A stretch of 59,372 bases of DNA from Caldilineaceae bacterium (GCA_026989655.1 JALSIX010000091.1:1-59372); one strand, 5' to 3'; counted from the first letter of the stretch, positions 47,982 through 56,250 are shown. A program made the numbers and translations. The notes: generated from the sequence alone by a model not told the origin.

Positions 47982-48950
47982 CTATCGAGCCGTCACCCGG
48001 ATCCGGTCCACCGGGACCAGATCCGGCGAGCGGGCCAGGAGGGCCGCGCCCTCGGCCGGCGACATGGCCGGCTGGACCAGGCAGGCGCCGGGCAGGGCCG
48101 CGTGGAGGGCCCGCTCCAATGCGCTGCAGACCTGGGGGGCATGGCCCAGGATGCTGCCCAGGGAGGCCACCCGGGGGCGCCGGGTCCACTGGACCCGGCG
48201 CAGGGCCGCCACCACCGAACGGGCCAGGGCCTGGCCCGCGCCCTCCAGGATCTGGCCGGCCACCGGATCCCCCCTGTGGGCCACCTGGATCACCTCCTGG
48301 GCGAACCGGGTGATGTCCCGATGGGCCTGGACCGGGTCCCGGTTCAGGTGGGCCAGCCATCGGGCCCCGACGCCCTCGGCCGGATGGCCGAAGACCGCCG
48401 CCATCCGTTCGGTCAGCGCGGTCTCTGGCCCTCGGCCGTCCAGGGCCCGCAGGGCCGCCCGCAGTCCTTGGCGCCCAATGTCGAAGCCGCTGCCCTCGTC
48501 GCCCAGCCAGTGTCCCCAGCCGTCGGCGTGGGCGCTGCGCCCCTGGGCGTTCACGGCCAGGGCGATGGCCCCGCTGCCCGAGAGGACCACCCCACCGGGT
48601 CGGCCCTCCAGGGCGCCGGCCCAGGCCGCGACCCCGTCGTTCACGGCCAGCCAGGAACCGGTCAGCCGGCTCCGGCGGGACACCTGGGCCATCATGGCCC
48701 GGATGACCGGCGTGTCCGTCTCGGCGTCCAGCCCGGCCAGGCCGGCCCCCCAGGCCTCCACCTGGCTCGGGCAGATCCGGGCGGCCTCCAGAGCCTGGGC
48801 CAGGGCCTCCATCAGGTTTTCCACGGCCGTCTCCGGGCCCACCACCTGGTAGTTGCTGGGCCCGGCCTGCCCGGCACCCAGGCGCTCCCCTCGGGGATCG
48901 ACGACCACAGCACGGGTCTTGGTTGCGCCGCCATCGATGCCGATGAACAC
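47982..48950 (-). CDS. BadF/BadG-family sugar kinase (N-acetylglucosamine-kinase-like)
   Basis: This 322-residue ASKHA-fold ATPase has the phosphate-1 motif FIGIDGGATKTRAVV at the N-terminus, the adenosine/phosphate-2 region VVLSGSGAIALAVN, and the family segment GWGHWLGDEGSGFDIG. Related proteins phosphorylate GlcNAc, glucosamine or other hexosamines with ATP. The gene starts 15 bases after the ROK regulator stop, so the two are co-transcribed. It points to an amino sugar entering the pathway encoded downstream. Confidence 0.88.
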   Translation of the reverse strand: MFIGIDGGATKTRAVVVDPRGERLGAGQAGPSNYQVVGPETAVENLMEALAQALEAARICPSQVEAWGAGLAGLDAETDTPVIRAMMAQVSRRSRLTGSWLAVNDGVAAWAGALEGRPGGVVLSGSGAIALAVNAQGRSAHADGWGHWLGDEGSGFDIGRQGLRAALRALDGRGPETALTERMAAVFGHPAEGVGARWLAHLNRDPVQAHRDITRFAQEVIQVAHRGDPVAGQILEGAGQALARSVVAALRRVQWTRRPRVASLGSILGHAPQVCSALERALHAALPGACLVQPAMSPAEGAALLARSPDLVPVDRIRVTAR

Positions 48951-48965
48951 GGGGGATCTCTCCGC

Positions 48966-50180
48966 TCAGGGGACCACCAATGGGATGCCGTCGACCCATA
49001 TCTGGGTATTGCGCAACACCAGGGCCGCTGCCCCGATCAGGATGGCCCGATCGCCCAGCTGGGCCGCGTCCAGCTCGGGCATGGAGGGCACCAGCCCCTG
49101 AAGCCGATCGCGCAGGGCGGGCAGGAGCAGATCCGCGGCGTGGACCGCCTGACCCCCCAACAGGATCCGTTCTGGGTTGAGCACCACGGCCAGGGCTGCA
49201 ACGGCCATGGCCAGATGGTCGGCCATCTCCGCCACCAGCCTGGCTGCCAGAGGGTCTCCTTCTCGGGTGGCCTGGAACACCGCCTGGGAGCTCAGGGGAG
49301 CGGCCTGGGCCAGCACACTGGATGCACCGCGCTCCAGCGCTTCCCGGGCCCGGCGCACCAACCCGTGCAGGCCAGCCACCTCCTCCAAGGGGCCATATCC
49401 CTGGTATGTCCGGCCCAAGGCCTCTGGGGTGGGTGGCAGATAGCCCACCTCGCCCGCGGCCTCGCTGGCCCCTCGGTAGACCCGCCCGTCCAACACCAGG
49501 CCGGCCCCCACTCCGGTGCCCACAGCCAGGACCGCCAGGTAGCGGCTCCCGCGGCCCGCCCCCCGCCAGCTCTCCCCCAGGGCCAACAGGTTCACGTCGT
49601 TCTCCACGAAGACCGGCACCGGCCAGCGGGACTCGATCCAGGCCTTCAGGGGCAGATCTCGCCAGCCCAGGCTGGCCGCCCACACCACCGTGCCGGACTC
49701 CCACAGGACGATGGACGGTGCACCGACGCCGATGCCCTGGGGGCGAGGACGCCCCAACCGACAGGGGCGGTCGAGCATCCGGTGGAGGAGATCCTCCAGG
49801 GCGGCCAGGTTGGCCTGGGCGTCCCCGGGCACCGGGTGGGCCTGGAAGGTCTCCACGATCTCGCCGTTGAGGTCGGTCAGGGCCGCCTGCCAGATCTCGC
49901 CGCTCAGGTCCAGGGCGGCGATGCATCCGGCCTGGGCGTTGAAGCGCACCAGCCGGGCCGGGCGCCCTCCCTGGCGCCCGGTGGCCCGGGCGCCTGTCTC
50001 CTGGAGCAGCCCCACCGCCAACAGGGGATCCACCAGACGCCCCACCGTGGAGGGGTTCAACCCCAGCTCTCGGGCGATCTGGGCCCGGCTCAGGGGGCCC
50101 CGATGCCGGAGCAGCCGCAGGATGGCCTCCTGGTTGATGCGACGAGCCGTTCGGGGGTCGCCGGTCGGGTAGGGGATCAT
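48966..50180 (-). CDS. ROK-family transcriptional regulator (NagC/XylR type)
   Basis: About 404 residues. A winged helix-turn-helix (RINQEAILRLLRHRGPLSRAQIARELGLNPSTVGRLV, about 15-60) precedes a ROK sugar-kinase-like domain (IAALDLSGEIWQAALTDLNGEIV, ENDVNLLALGE, AVGTGVGAGLVLDG). The Cys-rich zinc motif CxCGxxGCxE seen in most ROK proteins is absent; the corresponding segment reads GEVGYLPPTPEALG. The ATG at 50180 (GAGG 5 bases upstream) is used. It heads the operon from a strong promoter and presumably responds to the sugar or its phosphate. Confidence 0.9.
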   Translation of the reverse strand: MIPYPTGDPRTARRINQEAILRLLRHRGPLSRAQIARELGLNPSTVGRLVDPLLAVGLLQETGARATGRQGGRPARLVRFNAQAGCIAALDLSGEIWQAALTDLNGEIVETFQAHPVPGDAQANLAALEDLLHRMLDRPCRLGRPRPQGIGVGAPSIVLWESGTVVWAASLGWRDLPLKAWIESRWPVPVFVENDVNLLALGESWRGAGRGSRYLAVLAVGTGVGAGLVLDGRVYRGASEAAGEVGYLPPTPEALGRTYQGYGPLEEVAGLHGLVRRAREALERGASSVLAQAAPLSSQAVFQATREGDPLAARLVAEMADHLAMAVAALAVVLNPERILLGGQAVHAADLLLPALRDRLQGLVPSMPELDAAQLGDRAILIGAAALVLRNTQIWVDGIPLVVP

Positions 50181-50222
50181 CTCCGCCTCGGGTGGCACGG
50201 GACAGGCCTTTTTTGCGAGGTG

Positions 50223-50237
50223 CAACAAACTGGTTGT
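50223..50237. promoter_or_regulatory. Possible operator for the ROK regulator
   Basis: CAAC (50223-50226) and GTTG (50233-50236) form an interrupted palindrome with 6 bases between, overlapped by ACAA (50225-50228) and TTGT (50234-50237). It lies at the predicted transcription start of the ROK operon. It is short and therefore uncertain. Confidence 0.35.
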
Positions 50238-50245
50238 GCCATCCT

Positions 50246-50273
50246 ATTGTATGGATTCCAGGCAGGCTGTCAA
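50246..50273 (-). promoter_or_regulatory. Sigma-70 promoter of the ROK-led operon
   Basis: On the minus strand TTGACA (50273-50268) is followed after 16 bases by TACAAT (50251-50246). Transcription would start near 50239, about 60 bases before the ROK start codon. Confidence 0.82.
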
Positions 50274-50302
50274 GCTGACGAAACCGTAATCTCGGGGCAG
50301 TT

Positions 50303-50331
50303 TTGACGCAGCGGATCGGTGGGCCTATAAT
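50303..50331 (+). promoter_or_regulatory. Sigma-70 promoter of the ECF sigma gene
   Basis: TTGACG (50303-50308), 17 bases, then TATAAT (50326-50331). This is nearly perfect. It sits back-to-back with the ROK operon promoter only 30 bases away. Transcription should start near 50338, leaving a leader of about 170 bases. Confidence 0.88.
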
Positions 50332-50337
50332 GGCAGG

Positions 50338-50511
50338 GCCTCCATCGGGAGTTCCGGCGCAGCGGGGTGGGACATGCCTGCCCATCCCGTCTCGGGGCAG
50401 AGACAGGCGCACCTCTGGCCTGTCCAGGAACTCTCCTTCAAGAGCGGGCAATTTGGCCCAAACCGTACGCCCACGGCGTGCGTCCTGAATAGGGACAGGA
50501 GCGCCTTCGGC
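50338..50511 (+). other. Structured 5' leader of the ECF sigma gene
   Basis: Three stems can form together. An outer stem joins 50347-50355 to 50427-50435 (9 bp, one G-U). It encloses 50378-50383/50395-50400 (6 bp) and 50402-50408/50418-50424 (7 bp). This makes a closed junction within the first 100 bases of the transcript. An in-frame ATG at 50374 lies inside it. No known riboswitch motif was recognised. Confidence 0.4.
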
Positions 50512-51120
50512 ATGAGCACGTCCAGGCCAGAGCCGAGCCTCCAGGACAGCCCTTCGCTCAACGACCGGGAGCTGCTGGCCCGGATCCGCCAGCAGGACAC
50601 GGCTGCCTTCGAGGCCTTCTACGACCGTCATGCCGCCACGGTATACGGTCTCCTGCAGCGGATCGTCCAGGACCGCGGCGTCGCGGACGACCTCCTCCAG
50701 GAGACCTTCTGGCAGGTCTGGGAGAAGGCAGCCCAGTTCACGGCGGCAGGCAGCGGCGCGAGCTGGCTGTACCGGATCGCTCGCAACAAAGCCCTGGATC
50801 ATCTGCGTCGTCGCCAGGCCAGGCCCCAGGCCGCGGAGCCGCCCGAGATCGGGTGGGAGCTCTTCCTGGTCGGCGACGAGGACGTGGAGGAGGCGGTCCA
50901 GCGTTCCTGGGATCGCGAGGCAGTGGTCGCAGCCCTGGCCGGCCTGCCTGCCGAACAGCGGCGCTGCCTGGAACTGGCCTACTTCGAGGGGCTTTCGCAC
51001 CGGGAGATCGCCCAGACGCTGTCCATCCCCCTGGGCACGGTGAAGACCCGCCTGCGCATGGCTCTGGAGAAGCTGGAACGGGCCCTGCGGGCTCAGGGGT
51101 ACCCGGTGGAAGAACACTGA
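50512..51120 (+). CDS. ECF-type RNA polymerase sigma factor
   Basis: This 202-residue protein has sigma region 2 (AFEAFYDRHAATVYGLLQRIVQDRGVADDLLQETFWQVWEKA, about 34-75) and region 4 (LPAEQRRCLELAYFEGLSHREIAQTLSIPLGTVKTRLRMALEKL, about 145-190). It matches SigK/RpoE-like group IV sigma factors. The ATG at 50512 has AGGAG 10 bases upstream and gives a normal length; an in-frame ATG at 50374 would add 46 residues without sigma homology. The anti-sigma gene begins 7 bases after the stop, the usual pairing. Confidence 0.93.
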   Translation: MSTSRPEPSLQDSPSLNDRELLARIRQQDTAAFEAFYDRHAATVYGLLQRIVQDRGVADDLLQETFWQVWEKAAQFTAAGSGASWLYRIARNKALDHLRRRQARPQAAEPPEIGWELFLVGDEDVEEAVQRSWDREAVVAALAGLPAEQRRCLELAYFEGLSHREIAQTLSIPLGTVKTRLRMALEKLERALRAQGYPVEEH

Positions 51121-51127
51121 TCGAACC

Positions 51128-52054
51128 ATGGATGTCGAACCCATGAATGGAACGGAAGGAGCCATCCCGCCGGAGATCGAGGCCCTCCTGCCCGGCTATG
51201 TGTTGGGCGCCCTGGAGCCCGAGGAACAGGCCCAGGTGGAGCAGTACCTCCAGGCGTATCGGGCCCTGGCCCATCGTCTCCAGGCTCTGGCCACCACCGT
51301 GGACGCCCTGGCCCTTTCGGTGGAACCCGTGGCGCCCCCGGCCCACGCGCGGCGGGAACTCCTGGCCCGGGTTCGGGCCTCCAGCACGGCGAGCCCCTCC
51401 AGGGGCGACGATCCGGTCCCCTACACCCCTCCTGCAGAGACCCCGGCCGCCTCTGCCTCTCCCCAGCAGCGCCCAAGGAGGCGTCTCGGCCTTTCCCCAG
51501 GGGTGTGGTCGGGGGCGGCCGTCATCTCGGCCGCCGCGGCCCTGGTCCTGGCCCTCCTCTGGTTCCAGGCCCTGGGGCATCTTCGGAACCAGACCCAGCA
51601 GGTGGCCCGTTTGCAGGATCGGTTGGCGGAGGTCCAGGCCACCCTGGCACGCCTGGAGGAGGAGAACACCCGGCTCCGGGCTCGCCTGGACGAGGTGGAG
51701 TCCCGGTGGGCTCGGCTCACCGAGCCCGAGGCATACATCGTGCTCCAGGGCACGGAGGAGGCCCCGAACGCGGAGGGTGTCTTCTACGTCGCGGGGGACA
51801 CGGGCCTGCTGGTCTTCTGGGGCCTGTATCCCCCCCCGCCCGGCAAGACCTACCAGCTCTGGCTTGTCCCGGAGGATGGACCGCCCATCCACGCGGGCTT
51901 CCCCCACGCGGATTCCCAGGGCTACGGGGTGATCCGGGTCCAGGTACCGCCGGACCTGAAGGCGAAGTTGGGCCGGGTGGGCATCACGGTGGAGCCGGCC
52001 GGCGGAAGCCCAGGGCCCACGGGACCTCGGGTCCTGGTGGGGTTCTCCGGCTAG
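51128..52054 (+). CDS. RskA-like anti-sigma factor
   Basis: This 308-residue single-pass membrane protein has an N-terminal cytoplasmic domain (ALLPGYVLGALEPEEQAQVEQYLQ, about 15-45) that should bind the sigma factor. The zinc-binding HxxxCxxC motif is absent, as in RskA. A membrane helix at about 128-150 (GAAVISAAAALVLALLWFQAL), a coiled coil (about 155-200) and an extracytoplasmic anti-sigma-K domain (VFWGLYPPPPGKTYQLWLV, VGITVEPAGGSPGPTGPRVLVGF) follow. It lies 7 bases after the sigma gene. Release of the sigma factor probably needs regulated proteolysis. Confidence 0.9.
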   Translation: MDVEPMNGTEGAIPPEIEALLPGYVLGALEPEEQAQVEQYLQAYRALAHRLQALATTVDALALSVEPVAPPAHARRELLARVRASSTASPSRGDDPVPYTPPAETPAASASPQQRPRRRLGLSPGVWSGAAVISAAAALVLALLWFQALGHLRNQTQQVARLQDRLAEVQATLARLEEENTRLRARLDEVESRWARLTEPEAYIVLQGTEEAPNAEGVFYVAGDTGLLVFWGLYPPPPGKTYQLWLVPEDGPPIHAGFPHADSQGYGVIRVQVPPDLKAKLGRVGITVEPAGGSPGPTGPRVLVGFSG

Positions 52055-52160
52055 CCTCCCCACATCGTCGTCGGTCCTCTTCCCCGTTTCCCAGCCCAGG
52101 ACGGGGCCGGGTTCGTCGTCTTTGTCTAGGGGCCCCATCGCTGTGCAGAGGAGCCGCGAT

Positions 52161-53141
52161 GTGAACCCATCCCCTGCTGTGTACCCACCCCCGGAGACCG
52201 TGGCCGCGGCCCGTGCGCTGCGGGAGGCCATCCAGGACAACGTGGCCCAGGTCATCGTGGGCAAGGCCCCGGTGGTGGACCTGCTCCTGGTGGCCCTCCT
52301 GAGCGGCGGCCATGTCCTGTTGGAGGACGTGCCGGGCATCGGCAAGACCACCTTGGCCCGGGCCCTGGCCCGCAGCCTGGACCTGGACTTTGCCCGCATC
52401 CAGTTCACCCCGGATCTCCTGCCGGCGGATGTCACCGGGATCGCGTTCTACAACCAGCAGACCCAGGACTTCGAGTTCCGTCCGGGCCCCCTCTTCAGCC
52501 AGATCCTGTTGGCGGATGAGATCAACCGGGCCACGCCTCGGACCCAGTCTGCGCTGTTGGAGGCCATGCAAGAGGGGCAGGTGACGGTGGACCGGGAGAG
52601 CCACCCTCTGGCCCGCCCCTTTCTCGTGTTGGCCACCCAGAACCCCATCGAGCTGGAGGGCACCTTCCCTCTGCCCGAGGCCCAGCTCGATCGCTTCCTC
52701 ATGGTGGTCCAGATGGGCTATCCCACCCTGGAGGAAGAGGAGGAGATCCTGGTCCGCTACCAGCGACAGGATCCCCTGGCCGCTCTGGCCCCGGTGGCCT
52801 CCGCGGAGACGGTGCTGGCCCTGCAGGAGGGCGTTCGCCACATCCACGTGAACCCGGAAGTGCGCCGCTACCTGGTCCAGGTGGTGCGGGCCACCCGCGA
52901 CCACCCGGCCGCGGAGCTGGGCGCCTCTCCTCGGGGCACCCTGGCCCTCTACCGGGCTGCCCAGGCGCTGGCTGCCCTCCAGGGGCGGGACTTCGTGGTG
53001 CCGAGCGATGTCCAGTTCCTGGCCTCCCATGTGCTGGCACATCGGATCCACATCAGCCCCCAGACCCGGTTGCGAGGTCGCACGCCGAGCCAGGTGGTGG
53101 CCGAGGCCTTGGAACAGGTGCCGGTGCCTGTGGTGGAGTGA
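52161..53141 (+). CDS. MoxR-type AAA+ ATPase
   Basis: This 326-residue ATPase has Walker A DVPGIGKTT, Walker B LLADEINRA, sensor NPIELEGTFPLPEAQLDRF and the arginine-finger/lid region, matching AAA_3 (MoxR). These chaperone-like ATPases work with von Willebrand or DUF58 proteins in metal insertion or envelope complex maturation. The start is a GTG at 52161 with AGAGGAG 7 bases upstream; upstream TTG and GTG codons lack spaced ribosome sites. DUF58 and DUF4129 genes follow immediately, the canonical partners. Confidence 0.93.
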   Translation: MNPSPAVYPPPETVAAARALREAIQDNVAQVIVGKAPVVDLLLVALLSGGHVLLEDVPGIGKTTLARALARSLDLDFARIQFTPDLLPADVTGIAFYNQQTQDFEFRPGPLFSQILLADEINRATPRTQSALLEAMQEGQVTVDRESHPLARPFLVLATQNPIELEGTFPLPEAQLDRFLMVVQMGYPTLEEEEEILVRYQRQDPLAALAPVASAETVLALQEGVRHIHVNPEVRRYLVQVVRATRDHPAAELGASPRGTLALYRAAQALAALQGRDFVVPSDVQFLASHVLAHRIHISPQTRLRGRTPSQVVAEALEQVPVPVVE

Positions 53142-53145
53142 GACC

Positions 53146-54471
53146 ATGGCCCAACGGCCCACCCCTTCGCCGCCGCCATCCCTGCCCGACTCCTCGGGGT
53201 GGGCGTTCCTCTGGCGCCCGGGCCGGCGGCGCTTCATCCTGGAGAACAAGGACACCCAGTTCAACGAGGCCTGGCTGGCTCTGGCCCTGCTGCTGATCGG
53301 GGCCGGGCTCCTCCTCCGGCAAGGGTTCCTCACCGGAGCGGGCCTGGGCCTGGTGGTTCTGGTGGGCGCGGCCTGGCTGTGGAGCTACTGGAGCCTGGCC
53401 GGCCTGGACTACCGGCGCCACTTCCAGGAGCGTCGGGCCTTCGTGGGCGAGCGGATCCGGATCACTCTGGAGGTCCGCAACCGCAAACCCCTGCCGCTCA
53501 CCTGGTTGGCCGTGCGAGATGTCTTCCCGGCCGCCCTGCCCGTCTCCAAGGCCCCGGTGATCCTGAACCAGGCCACCAACCAGGCCGAGTTCCGCACCTT
53601 CTGGATGCCCGGTGCCTTCCAGACCCTCCGTCGGGAGTTCGAGATCCAGTGTGTGGCCCGGGGGTTCCATCGCTTCGGGCCCGCGCGGTTGGAGACCGGC
53701 GACGGCTTCGGGTTCTTCAGCCGGCAGGTGCGCCTGCCCCAGGAGGAGTACCTGATCGTCTACCCCCGTCTCTACCCGGTGGAGGCGCTGGGCCTCCCGG
53801 CCCACAGCCCCTTCGGCTCCCAGCAGGTCGCCAGCCCCCTCTTCGAGGATCCCCTGCGTCCGGCCGGTGTCCGGGAATGGCAGGAGGGCGACAGCCCCCG
53901 GCGAGTGCACTGGAAGGCCACCGCGCGACACCGGCGGCTGCTCAGCCGGGTCTACGAGCCCAGCCGAGAGGTGCAGATCCTGGTGGTGTTGAACGTGGCC
54001 ACCCTGGCCCGGCCCTGGCATGGGTCCATTCCCGAGCTGTTGGAACGGGCGGTGAGCGTGGCCGGCAGCCTGGCCGCCTGGGCCACGGAACGGCGACTGC
54101 CGGTGGGTCTGTTGGCCAACGGCACCCTCCCCGGCAGCGACCGCCCGCTCCGGCTGATGCCCGGCCGGAGCCCACGCCAGCTTGTCCGGATCCTGGAGCT
54201 CCTGGCCGCGGTGACCTCCTTCGCTGCCCAGCCCATCGAACAGCTCCTCCTGCAGGAGGCTCCCCGCCTTCCCTGGGGTACCACTGTGATGGTGGTGACC
54301 GCGGTCACCCACCCCGAGCTTCTGGCCGTGTTGTCGGAGCTGGCCCAGGCAGGGCGCCCGGTGACCCTGTTCACCCTGGCCGAACGGCCGCCCCAGGTGC
54401 CGAGTTCTGGGTTCCAGGTGTACCATCTGCCCCATCGGGTGGCCGACGGGGTGGCTCCGGCCCGGGTGTGA
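53146..54471 (+). CDS. DUF58 family membrane-associated protein
   Basis: This 441-residue protein has two N-terminal hydrophobic segments (about 40-75, WLALALLLIGAGLLL and GLGLVVLVGAAWLWS). A cytoplasmic beta-rich domain follows (FVGERIRITLEVRNRKPLPLTWL), then the DUF58 core VREWQEGDSPRRVHWKATAR, which resembles a von Willebrand A-like fold. It begins 4 bases after the MoxR stop. DUF58 proteins are regular partners of MoxR ATPases; the biochemical role is not established. Confidence 0.9.
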   Translation: MAQRPTPSPPPSLPDSSGWAFLWRPGRRRFILENKDTQFNEAWLALALLLIGAGLLLRQGFLTGAGLGLVVLVGAAWLWSYWSLAGLDYRRHFQERRAFVGERIRITLEVRNRKPLPLTWLAVRDVFPAALPVSKAPVILNQATNQAEFRTFWMPGAFQTLRREFEIQCVARGFHRFGPARLETGDGFGFFSRQVRLPQEEYLIVYPRLYPVEALGLPAHSPFGSQQVASPLFEDPLRPAGVREWQEGDSPRRVHWKATARHRRLLSRVYEPSREVQILVVLNVATLARPWHGSIPELLERAVSVAGSLAAWATERRLPVGLLANGTLPGSDRPLRLMPGRSPRQLVRILELLAAVTSFAAQPIEQLLLQEAPRLPWGTTVMVVTAVTHPELLAVLSELAQAGRPVTLFTLAERPPQVPSSGFQVYHLPHRVADGVAPARV

Positions 54472-54480
54472 GGGGATATC

Positions 54481-55965
54481 ATGTTGTTCTCCCCGCGCCA
54501 TCGGCTCCTCTACCTGGCCCTCCTGGGCATGGAGGCCACGGTCCACACGCCCTTTGTGTGGCTGGTAGCCCGGCGCTGGGCCCAGATAGGGGTGCCCCTG
54601 GCCGGGCTCTCCCTGGGGGAGACATGGGCCCTGCTGGCCGGGACCCTGTTGGCCGCGCTCCTGGTGTTGGAGCTCCTGGGCCGGGCCATCCACCACCAGG
54701 GGTTCTATCGCGGGGCTGTGGCGGTGCTGGCCGTGGCCACCGGCCTGGGGGCCGTTCGGATGTGGGTCTACCCCCACGGCGGATCTCGCTGGCTGACGGA
54801 GACCGTGGGGGCCCTCTGGGCCCTGCCCGCGCGGCTGGAGCCGCCGGCCTTCGTCCTGCTGTGGAGCCTGGTGCTGTGGTGGCGGATCGCGGTGCTGAGC
54901 AGTCGGGAGCGGGGTTTCTTCAGCGTTGGCCTGAGCTTCCGCCTGGGCCTGTTGCTCCTCCTGGTGGAGGCCGGAGTGCTTGCCTGGGGGGATTCCACGA
55001 CCACCCAGGCCGGCCTCCAGGTGCTGGCCCTCTACCTCTTCTGGGGGCTGTGGGCGGTGTCCCTGGCCCGAGCGGACGACAAGGCCGCGGATGCGCCGGG
55101 GAGCGCGGTGGCCCTGCTTTCCTGGGGACGATTGGCCCAGCTCCTGGCCCTGATCGGCCTGACCGTAGGGGCTGTCTATGGGGTGGCTGTCTGGCTGGCC
55201 CCGGCCCGGCTGTGGGCCATCCTCCACAGCCTGGACCCGCTGTGGGCCCTGTTGGGGTGGGGGCTGAGCTGGGTGCTCTACGGGCTCGCGTTCGCCCTGG
55301 CCCAGGTGGTCCGGGGAGTGGCCTTCCTCCTGGCCCCCTTGGTCCAGGAGTTCGATCTGGCCGAACTTCTGGCTCGGATGGATGCCCTCTTCCCTCGGGA
55401 GGAGCTGGCCGAGGAGGGCGCCGGGGCCACGGCCCCAGCCGGACCCTACGCCCGGTGGGCATGGATCCTCCTGCGGTTGGGCTTCCTCGGGCTCCTCCTG
55501 GCGGCCCTGGTGGGCGGGATCCTCCTCTTCCTGGCCCGAGCTCGGGACGAGGCCCATGCGATCCGGACGGACGAGGAGGTTGGGCCGGCCCGGTTCGCGC
55601 CCGAGGAACCCCTGTCGCGGCTGCGTTCCTGGCTGGAGCGCCGGCTCCGGGCCATGGCCCGCCTCGGCGGAGGTCCTGGACTCCTGTCCCCGATCTCCGT
55701 AGAGCACATCTACGCCAACCTATGTCGGATGGCCCGGGGCCGGGGACACCCCCGACGCCCCTGGCAGCCGCCGGATGGCTATCTTCCGGAGCTGTGTCGG
55801 GCTTTCCCCGGCCACGAGGAGGCCCTGGTCCGCATCACCCAGGCCTACATGCAGGTCCACTACGGCGACCGCCCCCTGGATCCAGAGACCCTGGCCCAGG
55901 TCCGTCGCGACTACGACCTGCTCTGTCAGGGCCTCTTCTCGGCCGGCGGAGGCTCGACAAGCTGA
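54481..55965 (+). CDS. Polytopic membrane protein with C-terminal DUF4129 domain
   Basis: About 494 residues with roughly eight to nine hydrophobic helices spread over 1-360. A cytoplasmic C-terminal domain (about 410-490) contains SVEHIYANLCRMARGRGHPRRPWQ and the Tyr/His-rich YMQVHYGDRPL, as in DUF4129 proteins. In many bacteria this domain is fused to a transglutaminase-like domain; no such catalytic domain is visible here. It is the third member of the MoxR-DUF58-DUF4129 module, 9 bases after the DUF58 gene. Confidence 0.82.
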   Translation: MLFSPRHRLLYLALLGMEATVHTPFVWLVARRWAQIGVPLAGLSLGETWALLAGTLLAALLVLELLGRAIHHQGFYRGAVAVLAVATGLGAVRMWVYPHGGSRWLTETVGALWALPARLEPPAFVLLWSLVLWWRIAVLSSRERGFFSVGLSFRLGLLLLLVEAGVLAWGDSTTTQAGLQVLALYLFWGLWAVSLARADDKAADAPGSAVALLSWGRLAQLLALIGLTVGAVYGVAVWLAPARLWAILHSLDPLWALLGWGLSWVLYGLAFALAQVVRGVAFLLAPLVQEFDLAELLARMDALFPREELAEEGAGATAPAGPYARWAWILLRLGFLGLLLAALVGGILLFLARARDEAHAIRTDEEVGPARFAPEEPLSRLRSWLERRLRAMARLGGGPGLLSPISVEHIYANLCRMARGRGHPRRPWQPPDGYLPELCRAFPGHEEALVRITQAYMQVHYGDRPLDPETLAQVRRDYDLLCQGLFSAGGGSTS

Positions 55966-56061
55966 GACAGGACCCTGGGCTGCGCCCGTTGTCCTGCCAC
56001 ACGGCCAGGGCTTGCCGGGCTCGGTCGGCTTCCTGCGGTTTGGGGGACGGTTTTTGCGGAC

Positions 56062-56090
56062 TTGACAGGGGGTGGGAAGTGTGGGATACT
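56062..56090 (+). promoter_or_regulatory. Sigma-70 promoter of the small structured transcript
   Basis: TTGACA (56062-56067), 17 bases, GATACT (56085-56090). The expected start is near 56097. Confidence 0.82.
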
Positions 56091-56193
56091 CGGTCCAACA
56101 TGCCCGCTGGAGCCGGAGGTCGGGTCGCTGCCGACAGCCTTTCCCGGCTCCACCCCGGAAATGCCATCCCAAAAGGAAAGGAGGTGATGCCCT

Positions 56194-56250
56194 ATGGATA
56201 GTCGTCGTATCCAGGGTCCGGTAGCATCACCTCGGAGGTTCCTCCGTTAG
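56194..56250 (+). CDS. 18-residue Arg-rich small protein or leader peptide
   Basis: ATG at 56194 follows GGAGG by 9 bases inside a very long Shine-Dalgarno match. The frame encodes MDSRRIQGPVASPRRFLR, with five Arg in two pairs plus the last residue, then TAG. The coding bases also form the two nested stems of the small transcript, so translation and folding would compete. It may be a regulatory leader peptide. There is no downstream structural gene on this strand, and I know no family it belongs to. Confidence 0.4.
   Translation: MDSRRIQGPVASPRRFLR

Noticed and set aside
50374-50511. N-terminal extension of the ECF sigma factor from the ATG at 50374
   Set aside because: The 46 extra residues have no sigma features and lie in a strongly structured leader; the start at 50512 has a ribosome site and gives a normal length.
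55968-55999. Hairpin after the DUF4129 gene
   Set aside because: Only about 6 bp with a long loop and no T-run; not strong enough to call.
56188-56201. A four-residue frame (MPYG then stop) overlapping the 18-codon frame
   Set aside because: Its ATG is only about 4 bases from the core GGAGG, too close for good initiation; the next ATG is better placed.
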